Assembly: GCA_030490835.1 (NCBI GenBank)
Contig: CM059975.1
Coordinates: 35,744,133 to 35,808,132, forward strand
DNA from: Annona cherimola
Lineage: Eukaryota; Streptophyta; Magnoliopsida; Magnoliales; Annonaceae
Length of the DNA stretch: 64,000 nucleotides
Direction of reading: 5' to 3'
The position numbers were made by a program, and so were the translations under genes. This document shows, in pieces, positions 22,568 to 32,795 of the stretch; position 1 is the first letter of the stretch, and the number at the start of each line of letters is the position of its first letter. The notes under the pieces are model-generated. The model saw only the letters and a list, made by a program, of their open reading frames with translations. It had not been told where the DNA came from and searched no databases.

Positions 22568-24262
22568 TGAGATAACTTACGAACATGCCTCTAGGAGTTT
22601 GTGATATTAATGGATGCATAACATATATGAATATGGTATCTAGGGGACATATAGTGCATATATGCATGTATTATGATCTTAGCACACTGAGTATTAATTT
22701 AAATGTGTATGATTAGTGTGTCATTGTCAAGCACTATAACTATTTTTTCCCCTTCGCAGAGTAGGTACGGGGTTCGACCTGACCGGTCAGGTCACGGGGG
22801 TGAAGGGGGCAGCGCCCCCAGAGAAATTTTTTAATTATTAAGATGTAGGAGCGGGAAATTAAATTACTAATTGTGACTGGACCCGACCCATGCCCCGGTC
22901 GGACTCAATGGGTTCAATTAACATGGGCGGCCCGCGCTCTAGGGTTTCATTTCTTCCATTTCGCGCCTACTGTGCTCCCTTCTTCTCCTCTTCCGGTTCT
23001 TCGCTCCTCCTCTTCTTTCTCTTCCATTCAGTTCGAATACCAACTTCCTTGAAGGTCATAGATCCTAGTTCGGGAAGCTCCAAGGCTCCGAATCTCTGCA
23101 ATCCACACCTAGGGTCGCTGTTTTGGGAGAAATCACGGTTAAGGTAAGTAGATGTCGCCCCTTCTCGATTTAGTGATGAAATTTTATGTTAAATGTGATG
23201 TGAGACTGGTGAAAATGTGTAGCGTCTGATAACTTCATGGTATGTGGCATAGGGTTCGTGACAGTTAGGGTTCATGGGGAATTTGCTTTAAATGCACGAT
23301 TTCTATGATGTACAAAGACTTCTTAGCAGTTTTTATATTGTTGAAATGTGACGTGAATTGATTTGCCTCAAACGAGGGTATGAATTGAAGGTTCTTTCAT
23401 TTCGCGCCTATCATGTGTTTGACAAAATGCTTGTGTGACATATTTATATGTTGATTTAAATTTTGTTGATGTTGTATGTGCGGTTTGCGACATGTTTCCT
23501 TGTCTGTTATGTGTGATGTGTTATTTCAAATGGTTGGTTGTAAAAGGGTTGTTCATGGCCACTGATTGACATGAGGAGAGGGTTGTTCATGGCCCTTGAT
23601 GGACATGAGTAGATGATTGGTTGTGTTATTCTATTTATACGTGGTTATATGCATACGATCTTAGGAGTGGGTATTGGACCCATATGTATTAGCTTCATCA
23701 CTAGATGAGCATCCATCATTATACTTATTTCCACTTTGTGCTAACCACTATCTACTTGCTGGGTCTATTTAGACTCATATCATTTGTTATTGTGCCTTTA
23801 GATCACAGGCCAGGTGGGGAACTTCAAGATGGGACAAGTTGAAGATCAAATATGAGAGACCATAGCACAATATTTAAACTTCAGTTCTTTTAAATTGTGC
23901 TCTTTTTGATAATTATATATGTAGACAATTACTTAGGCAGATTCACTTTGACAATTATAATGTATTTGGTATTTCAGATTGGATTATAATCCCTGTGGAT
24001 GCACATATGCATGATCATTATATTTGCTTGATGTGTAAGAGTAATATTTAATGATTTTCCTTCTATATGAATGTCCTTATTATATGAAGATGCAAGTATA
24101 TAAATATAGGATTGAATGTTACAGATTGAAATGTTTATGAATATCAGGTCATGTATTCCATATTACCCCTTGTATATTATGGGAAGATGCTGCCGAATTT
24201 TTCTTAGATTGTGTAGCACCCATCGACTAGTTATTTAGTATTTCTAGGAATGGGGCGTTACA
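22568..24262 (+). mobile_element. Probable solo LTR of a gypsy element inside the RTE LINE
   Basis: The stretch separates two halves of one LINE ORF. It ends in GGGGCGTTACA, a typical gypsy LTR terminus, and a TG at 22,568 is the likely start. A GC-rich, CpG-rich block at 22,760-23,150 looks like a promoter and 5' leader. A CTTGCTGGGTCTATTTAGACTC motif near 23,755 resembles the conserved 3' region of chromovirus LTRs. No internal region, PBS or protein domain is present. The 5-bp flanks do not match, so the left border is uncertain (22,540-22,570). Confidence 0.5.
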
Positions 24263-24928
24263 TTCTTTGGTTTTCACTTTTAATACATCTAACATGTGCT
24301 AAATCTTTACCTTTATTTTCTCTTAATTTAGCTAACTTAAATATACTCTTTTCACCTTGTCCAGCTTCTAATATGTTATATAAGTTGTCATAAGCTTTTT
24401 GTTTAGCGTTGCTAATAATTTTTTAGTGGCTTTTTTATAGCTTGTATTATTGTCAGTTTGTATTATTTTTGTTATTTTGTCATTTTTTAAACTTTTCTTG
24501 TTTATCATTTATAGTTTTTTGAACATTCTTATTCCACCACCAAGTTTCCTTATGTAAGGATCTATGATTTTTATATATCTCTACAATATTTTGTCTAACT
24601 TCTTTTATACTAGTTGAAATTTTATCTGACATTGATTTCACTTCCTCTTCTTGTAGGTCCCATTTTCCTTATTTTATTATTCTTTTACTAACAAGTTCCA
24701 TGTTGTTTCTATTTAAATTTCACCATTTAATTTTTGAAATTATGTTGCATTTAGTTTTTGTTGACTCTTTTTTTGTATGTATATCCATCACTAGTAATTT
24801 ATGTTGTATAGCTAACTCTCACCTAGGATAACCTTATAATTTATACAAAAAGATCTATTCAATTTTTTTATAAGGAATAAATCTATTTGGCTAGAATTGG
24901 TCTCACTCTTGAAGGTTATCAAGTGTTC
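24263..24928 (-). pseudogene. RTE-type endonuclease and linker remnant
   Basis: The minus strand reads EHLITFKSETNSSQIDLFL near 24,925-24,870, the end of the RTE endonuclease. It continues through KVILGES, then ETWWWNKNVQ (near 24,540) and KLAKLRENKGKDLAHVRCIK (near 24,330-24,275). There the inserted LTR breaks the sequence. It resumes as VKDDEIKER and KTYFYSLLNDTPPKRL near 22,500-22,440. Stops interrupt it. Confidence 0.8.
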
Positions 24929-27435
24929 ATAATCATATATAGATAAGAGAATCCTACATATCCATAACTAATGCAATAAATAATCTTATATTAGTAAAAT
25001 CAATTGAAACCACATTTATCTCCATCATTATCATAACTAATACATGAAAGCAAGACACAATCTCAGACAATGGATTTTATGTTTACAACTTACAATCACA
25101 ACAATAGACTTCTCTAGGTTATATATACATAAATCATGTCCAATATATCATATACAACCTACCACTCAAAATAATATACATATATATATATGTATATTTT
25201 TTCATTCACAATAATAATAATCTCAAAATAACCATAATCTAAATCTAACACAATTTATATGATTATTCTCCTTAACCTAGGGATTAAATATAAAGTAGCC
25301 CACAACTAGGTATTTGCAACAACATTCCTACTGAAAACATTAATAATATATAAATGAGTTCAGTGAAATGCAATAAGTAGGTGCAGTCAATGAAAACAAT
25401 GGAAAATCATGTTAAATCCATCATATATGTTATGTCACCACATGACATAACATATAATGCTTTGCATCAGGCTCTCACTAGCTTTAAAAAACTATATCAT
25501 ATCATGCCCCAAGCATACATGCAACTATACCCAATCCATAATAATGCAACTCAACTGCATGACACATTAGGGGCATGCCTCAAGCACAAAATCAATACTT
25601 GTTGCTGATACCATGACTTACCCAACTACTTAGCTTATGTCTACTCATCAATGACCCACAGACTCAGACAGTCCACAAGCCCCCACACAAGGAACTCGAT
25701 TCCCATAGCATATTAACATCACTCAAACCATTAGTTATGCAAATAATGTACATGCATCAATCACACCAACACATGTCACATGGTCAAGCGAAAATCATGC
25801 ATCATATAGCTTCATTAAACCATGCTAAAACACAATCAAATTATTTGTAATAAAGAGTCTCATTTTAAATTATAAAAATCAAGATGTTATATGAAAATTT
25901 TAAATCCAACTCATCCTAAAATCCATCCATCATCCAAACACATGAATCATGTCTATACATAAGCTCACTCAATAGTCTCATCAACACTAGCTCCAAACTA
26001 GGATTTAAATCTCATCCCATTGTAATACATCATCCATCCATTCCACACTATCCTTATCCTTTCCAAGCATAAGATTTTAAATCATTGTAATATCAACCTA
26101 ATCACAATCCTAGCAAACAAATTTAATATCTCTTAAAAATCATAAACCTTAACACCCATCCATATCAAACCATCATAAGTCTCGTTCAATACCAATTGCA
26201 ACCCAATATGATTCAATCGTAGCAAATAGTTGAGTTATTTTACCAAGATACTATATTAATACATATGTCATACAACTAGTCTTACTTAGACATTTTGCCA
26301 AACACAACATGGGCAATGTATAAAGGATATAAAAATCTTAAAAAAAACTTCATAGATTTCCATATATTGTATGTCAAACTCAAGCAAAATTATTCCAAAT
26401 CATTTCTAATCTATCATTGACATGCTTTTTCATAAGATCGACCGTTTTCTAAAAATTCATTATCTCTACACAACTGTAGCCCTCCAAAAATATCCTAAAC
26501 CATGAAATCAAAAATGGTGCTCGTGAAATACATTCAAATAAATTACTCTCTACTCAAAATCAAATTTTATTTGAAAAGAAATCAACCTACTTACTTTCGA
26601 TGAAGTTTTCTTGCCAAAATACTTTACACTCTAAGTTCAATTGAAAAATTAATTATCTAAATAATCATTTTAATTCACTTAAATCTATACATAAATACAA
26701 ATCTATAACCTCACTCATCAAAACCTTAGCCCATTCCCAACTCCCAAAATTACCACATCATGCATGTCTAACACTTTACTTAACAAATTTTAACTCTTTA
26801 TCATGACCCAACACATGAAGTGCACAACACATGCCTCAAATCTAGTTTAATTAACCCACATCCAAGCTCAGGCTTTAGAGATTCATTATATCAATATATC
26901 ACAGGCATCATTAAGGTTTATACTTTTATTTTCATTCAAAAATACATTTGATCAAATACTCAATAGACATTATTTAGAAATTATGACAATCTTATATGGA
27001 ATTAAACAATATTAACTTAATATATTCCAAATAAGTTAAGAAGTACTTCTACATCATCCATTTCATGAATTTCCATCAAAACTTTCAATTTTCAGCAAAC
27101 TTCAATCTCTATACTATTCTTGAATCAATAAAAATCATGCGAATCTTCAACTCCATGTGTAGTACTTGTCTGAAAAGGTTAATCAATATATTTACATCCA
27201 AAATATGTGATTTACTCAAAGAGAAAGTAAATCACTTGGAATCTCATTTTTCTCAAATTTCTTCCAAAATCCTTCATTGAAACTTAAAATCTTTTTATGC
27301 TTAATGCTCCTTGATGTTAAATAAAAATTTTAAAAAGCCTTAAACAAAGTTTAAAAGGTAAGTTGAAGTTTAAGAATCATGGAAGAAGAAGAAGAAAGGT
27401 AAGAGTGGAAGATATGAGATGCTAACTCCCTCTCA

Positions 27436-27447
27436 TACCCATATATC
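27436..27447 (-). promoter_or_regulatory. TATA-like box in the minus-strand LTR
   Basis: TATATATGGG on the minus strand is followed downstream by a CT-rich leader (CTTTCTTCTTCTTCTTCC near 27,395), the usual arrangement of an LTR promoter and transcription start. Function is inferred from position. Confidence 0.35.
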
Positions 27448-27990
27448 AATTTTGAGCAAAAAATAGCAAATTGCTCTTATTTTCTTATATTTTTACGGAA
27501 TTGTTTATTATAACTAAATTGAAATTATGAATTTCAAATGGTCTCTCTAATTTTTCCACAAATATATCATATCTTAATCAAGACAAACTAAATAGATATT
27601 TTCATACCAATTTTCATTAAATAAAAAATGCTCATTATCAAAAATATTACATAAAGATAATTTAGATATAACTTTATATTCCTTGTCAAATAATTGGCTT
27701 ATATTTAGTAAATCATGTTTAAGACCATCTACGTTAGATTGCAAATTGTCACAACACTATAACATAACTAAAAGAAATAGGTCTCACCTATACTTGCAAG
27801 TTATAGCAACTCAAAACATCAAAAGCATTTCATCTTGTGGTATCTATTGCTGAGAACAAAAAATGAAAATACCACATAACACTGTTCAAATTATAACTAT
27901 TTTATTATTAAAATTGTGCCACCTCAACATTATTGTGTATTGTACTTGTTATTTGATTTAGTGACATGTCCATTCAAGAGTGGTCATTCA

Positions 27991-28377
27991 CCCATTTCAA
28001 GCATTCATAAGAGCTGATCTACATACACGTATGGCTTGATAAATTTGTCATGAAGTAAACCCAATAACTACTAATTGGTTTCAAAGTTGATCCATTCACA
28101 TCAAATTGTAGCAGAGAGTTATCCATCCTTTCCATTCACCTCATATATTGCTAAATCACAGAGTTGACTGTGTGACTCTAGATTACGACGCATTATTACT
28201 CCATTAAAGGCTTCTCGAAAAATGTTAACCACTTTTTATGATGAAGACATCCGATCATTTATCATACTTTTCTTAACTTTGTTAAGAAGAATAATAAAAT
28301 CATTTATTTCATATTTCTCAATTTTTGTCACTTTGATATTTCATAAAGAAATAGCAAAAGATCTTTATCATTAGCAA
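27991..28377. other. Intergenic DNA left of the Tat element
   Basis: No gene recognised. It may include the unresolved outer end of the minus-strand LTR. Confidence 0.35.
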
Positions 28378-29003
28378 TGAGGGCCAAATCGACCCTTTCT
28401 AATGCCCATTATCATAACTCTTAAAGCATGAAACGATGAATGAACTTTTCCGCTGAGCAGGCTTCTCACCAAGTAGCTAACATAGTGATGAATAAGAAAA
28501 CTTCCCACACAAGGTAGATAATCAGGATAGCCACCTTTGGGCCATGCGAAATTGCCTAGCCATGAATGTGACACAAGTGACATAACAAACCATCATAAGC
28601 TACAAGCGGCAGTTCTCTCTAAGCTCTCAGCCTGCCAAGAGTTTCTACCGGTAAGGAACTTAAGGGATCATAGTGTATCTCCCCCTAATGATAAGTGCAT
28701 GAAAATAACTAGGCTAGTGTGGACATAAGAGACCAGAAGCCCACCTTTAGACGGGAATCAAGGAAATAAACGAGATCCTCTTATTTTTATATATTATTCA
28801 TTAGAACCTAACTTATCTGAATAATGAAACTTCGGCCATAACTTACCCCATGGTTTTCTAAATGATCCTGTATTCATAGATTATTCTTTTTTGACGTAAA
28901 AACCTATTTTTGTCCTCTCAATTTCTTGTTCTCAATTTCTTCTTCTCGACCGATATTTTGAGTCTTCAATTCAGCCTAGTTGAGCCTTTGGACCAAATTG
29001 AAC
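28378..29003 (+). repeat. 5' LTR of the Tat element
   Basis: It aligns over its full length with 54,941-55,591. Shared words in order include GAGGGCCAAATC, TTGGGCCATG, ATAGTGTATCTCCCC versus ATAGAGTATCTCCCC, GAGATC-TTATTTTTATAT, ATTATTCTTTTTT versus ATCATTCTTTTTT, and TTTTGAGT. It ends just before the PBS at 29,008. The exact 3' base is uncertain. Confidence 0.75.
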
Positions 29004-29007
29004 TTAT

Positions 29008-29028
29008 TTCGGCATCATTTGTGGGAAT
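29008..29028 (+). other. Decayed primer-binding site of the Tat element
   Basis: TTCGGCATCATTTGTGGGAA lies immediately after the 5' LTR. Tat, Athila and Ogre elements usually carry TGGCGCC followed by a GTTTGTGGGAA-type tail. The differences here are transitions at C and G, as expected from loss of methylated cytosines. Primer assignment follows family knowledge and is not proven. Confidence 0.5.
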
Positions 29029-29619
29029 GATTTCTCTCATCTACGTTTCCTTTTGAGTTGAGAACATGAGATGTGTCCAAAACAAAGGCACCTTTTAAGA
29101 TCACCTTAAGAACTCGAGATCGAATGGTTAGGAACCTAAAACTGAAGGGCACATATAACAATGAGTAACAAGAGGTCCACAAGGATAACTAAGAAGCTAA
29201 TGGGGGAGAAAGCAAGGAGGCACACGTTTCTCAAGGTGAGTATGATGCAGTTTTAAGCCTCGCGTCTTGCATGTAATGTCAAGTACATGAAGGCCAACCT
29301 AGTGCCATGCTCCTAAACTCAATTGCCCACCTCCTAGTAGGGCCCTTAGAAGGCGGGCCATTACCCTCGACCCTAGTCATTTCCGTCATAGCAATAGAAG
29401 TAGCTATTTTGGTATTGGCCACTATGTTAATAACAACTAGTGCTCCTTTTACGATAGACCTAATACTCCTTTTGGCAACTTTTATTGCACCATTTTCCAA
29501 ACCATCCATCTTTATGGACCAATAGGAAGGAATAGTACTTTCCCTTCTATTATAATAGCAACCATTGACCAGCCTAAAGGCCCTTAAACCCCTCTCTGCA
29601 AACTTGGGGGTCTCCTTTT
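29029..29619 (+). other. Tat element leader
   Basis: Region between PBS and recognisable gag. An open stretch exists on both strands at 29,279-29,525, with no recognisable domain on either. Probably degenerate leader or gag N-terminus. Confidence 0.4.
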
Positions 29620-30483
29620 ATCAAGACTGCATGAAATTCTTGGCCCTAAGTATACTAGTACAAATCACATCATTTTCCAATTCATTAGCATACAACCCTA
29701 GGTCTAGTTAGTCCCCAAAAGATTTCAAATCTAAGAAATGCTAGTCTTTTCACCAGCATCCAATCCCACTAGCCATGTAGTAAACTTCAACATCCACATG
29801 GACCTATGAGTTGCTTCCAAGAGATTAAAAGGCAAAGCATTCTCATCTACCCTCAATGAGAGAAAAATGTGTTTTGCATCCCCTGCCCCAGGCTCTATCT
29901 CAAGCTTAAAATAGATCGTTGACCTGTTAAAGTCATGTTTCAGTAATCAACATCAATGAACCATCACTGCAGCATAGAGAATGTGCATCAAATAGTTGCT
30001 TAATAAGGCTTTGTGAGATTATGTCACTCATGTTGATGTAAAGGTAAGGAAAGTGACTTGCCTTCCAACAAAAGTCTTCATGTCATCCCCAATCCAAGGG
30101 ATCAAAAACTAGCAGTTGATTTAAATAATTTGGCTACCAGCTGCTTAGATTAGTATGTGAACTAAACAAAGTGGTCATCAAGCACATATCCATCAAGGAG
30201 GCCGAGAAATGGAAAATAGAGAAAGACCAACCCTACGCAAAGTCCGTATGTAGAATAGCTGCTACAACATCCCACCATAGTCTCAATAGATGATCTAAAA
30301 GTCTAAAGAAGCATCCAAAATGAACCCCTAAAATCTTAACAAGTTAAGGAATATCAAGGCTAGAAGGCAAGCAATAGCCTATTTATGCAATTCGATGCTT
30401 ACACATCACTCACTGTGATTCCAGAATATTTGTACCTACACTCTTGAGGGACCACCACATATAGAAAATTGATTTTGCTTAGG
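29620..30483 (+). pseudogene. Tat gag remnant
   Basis: Plus-strand translation near 29,760-29,950 gives HVVNFNIHMDL, then RLKGKAFSSTLN and PGSISSLK. These match the retrotransposon gag pattern (H...F...M...L, LKG.A..W, PGSI.SF). The catalogue of stops shows it is dead. Gag would form the virus-like particle. The Tekay element interrupts the gene at 30,484-30,488, and its continuation is found after 46,958. Confidence 0.6.
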
Positions 30484-32052
30484 TCTCCTGTAATGGTCTT
30501 GTATGTTAATTTCATACTTATCTTAATTTTTACATTAATTACTATTAAAATGAGATTTAGTTATAAATAAATTTTTTATTAAGTATATGACTAAAGAAAT
30601 GTATGACTTTTTATCTTAAAATTAATAAGAAAATAAACTAATAAGAATGAATAACATGTAAAAAAATGGGTGAAAGAAATCACAAAGAATAACATTAAAA
30701 AAAGAACAAAATAAAAATTATACAAATAACAAAAGTATGAAAAAATAAAAGAAATGAGTCTAAATGAAAGAAAGATAATTAGAAAATAACATGAAACGAT
30801 TATCATTTGAAAGATTTTGAAGTCTTCTTTCTAACTTAAAAAGAATTATCCAAATCAAACTTAAAATGAGAAAGAAATATAGAAAACAGTAAAGGTGTAT
30901 CCTGATTTCTATACTATGTAAGAAACAAAAAAAATTATTTAATTTATTAAAATATATTTAATGGTTAAATAAAATTTCTAAAACTATATCACTAAAAGAA
31001 TATGGAATTTTGATTTCATCCACATATAATATGATAGGTTTGGGGTGAAAAAGATGAAAATAAAAATCATTGAAAATCAAATAGTCAAAATAGATTTAAG
31101 ATTGGTACATCATTTGGGGCATAATAAGTGAGCCATCATCAGCCCTAATAAGCAAATTTGTATAAGAATTATCTGCCACCTCAATTGGAGATAAGCTCAA
31201 ATGGATAAGGGTAGAAAAAATTGATTCATGAATTTGCCACATAACAAAATATGGTTCATCCATGAGGGTGAAGTATATCCAAGTGGCTTGCACATGGAAC
31301 TCTCCCATTGGTGTTAATTTAAGTGCCCTTACCTAAAATATATCTAAGAATATACAAGAGTAATTCCTATACATTAAATAGAGAAAAAAATAAAAGCATA
31401 AATAGTATACTTAAGTAAGAAAAACGTAGGTAGAAGAGAAGTTGGGTGAAAGGATAGAAGATAGAAGTAAGGGAAAAATAAAAATAAAAGACAAGTATGA
31501 TTAGCAAAATAGTAAATAAATTTAGACTTTTATTATATATATATTTATGCTATTTTTTTTTCAAATGTATGGTTCGGATTATTATTATAAAGGTTAGACT
31601 ATGATGATTTAATTATTTTATCAGAAGTGCCCTAAATTATTTTATATATATTTGGCTATTTTTCTTTCAAATGAATGGTTTGGATCATTATTATAAAAGT
31701 TAGATTATGATGATTCAATTATTTTAGCAGAAGTGTCCTAAAGACAACATTTTTGGAGATATTTTTCGTAAATTAGTAATATCTTCCTCAAATTAAAATG
31801 GAATTTGATGAGTAAATAATCAAAATTGAGTGAAAAAATGAGATCTACAACTTTTATATTGACCATATTTCAAAATCACGGCATTTACAAGTCATTTGTA
31901 GGATGCAAGACAGATCCATTTTTAGTACCCTACTGGACAGCTATCCGACCATTAATGTGATGATCAAAGTAGGGTATAATGATGTTAATGATTTATAGGA
32001 ACTGTAAACATAAATTTTGAACGTTTATATGTAAGAAAAATGATCATGTAAG

Positions 32053-32438
32053 TCAGGCGTAAGCAAATATTTCGCTTAGCTCACTTCAAAAAAACTTATT
32101 TACGACACTTTTTTTTACTTTTCTCTTTATACACTTGTGTTATATGAGTGTATTTAATATATAAACCAAGTTTTACTATCTTTGAATATATGTACATATT
32201 TTTTAAAGATTTGAAAACATATATGTATTTATGCATTTAAAATACCCATAACTTTAAAAATCTTAAAAAATTATATACACATATCCAAAACTGGTAAAAC
32301 TTGGTTTATATGTTAAATACACTTAGATAAACAAGTATATAAATAAAAAATAAAAAAATATTGTAATGAGTTTTTTAAGGTGAGCTAAATAAGACATTAC
32401 TTAGCCTAGGCTAATAGGATAACTTTTTTATATGCAAT
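32053..32438. mobile_element. MITE inserted in the 5' Tekay LTR
   Basis: The segment is absent from the 3' LTR. Its arms pair over about 150 bp, sharing TTAGCTCAC and GTGTATTTAA-ATATAAACCAAGTTTTAC with the reverse complement of the other arm. TGATCATGTAAG on the left and TGATCATAAG on the right (32,438-32,448) look like a decayed TSD of about 10 bp, which fits a Mutator-like MITE. Borders are approximate. Confidence 0.6.
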
Positions 32439-32795
32439 TGATCATAAGCTAATATAGAAAAGTTTTTAACTAAAAAAGCTAACCACTAGCTTTTTATGGA
32501 ATTTACTACTAACCTTAGTAGAAAACTTTCTATTAAATTGTTTTCTTACATATGCACAAAGTAAGATGAATGATAAGATTTATGAATTACCAATTTAGTA
32601 TGACTCTATTAGCATCAAAAAAGATTTGAATAAGATTAAATGGGTGGGGGTGACATAAAATGAAAACTTGGTTTAAGTATTATAACGTTGAAAACTAAAT
32701 ACATAATATTTATAAAATAATCAATGTGAATCACAAAATTGTAAAGTTTTAAGGTTGTGAAAAGGTTCAAATAATTTCAAACATTAAATTATTTA

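Larger units (their letters stand above)
20876..24928 (-). mobile_element. 5'-truncated RTE-type LINE, split by an LTR
   Basis: The 3' end shows the plant RTE signature, ACCGACCCCACCTAGGTGGG then a (ATG)n-like tail on the minus strand near 20,880-20,930. RT and endonuclease motifs are described separately. The flanks ATAATTATATATACATAA (20,858-20,875) and ATAATCATATATAGATAA (24,929-24,946) match at 16 of 18 positions, giving a decayed TSD. Coding homology begins mid-endonuclease, so the copy is 5'-truncated. It sits inside the minus-strand LTR and was itself interrupted at about 22,568-24,262. Confidence 0.8.
20764..27990 (-). mobile_element. Chromovirus-type (Tekay-like) LTR, minus strand, split by a LINE
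   Basis: On the minus strand the LTR ends in GGGGTGCTACA at 20,764, the same terminus as the Tekay-type LTR at 46,958. Joining across the LINE (20,876-24,928) gives an LTR of about 3 kb, the same size as that element's LTR. Shared landmarks on the minus strand are CACCTACTTATTG (near 25,383) and a following TTTTCAGTAGG, as in the other LTR. A TATA-like TATATATGGG lies near 27,440. The outer end near 27,990 is uncertain, no TSD was found, and no internal coding region is seen, so a solo LTR is likely. Confidence 0.5.

Noticed and set aside
22568..24262. Host gene with exons inside the LINE
   Set aside because: It splits one LINE ORF and ends in a gypsy LTR terminus. No protein domain is present. 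The splice-donor observation is kept as a finding.
29279..29525. Host gene on either strand
   Set aside because: Both strands are open over the same DNA inside the Tat leader and neither is recognisable. Overlapping open frames here are most likely chance.
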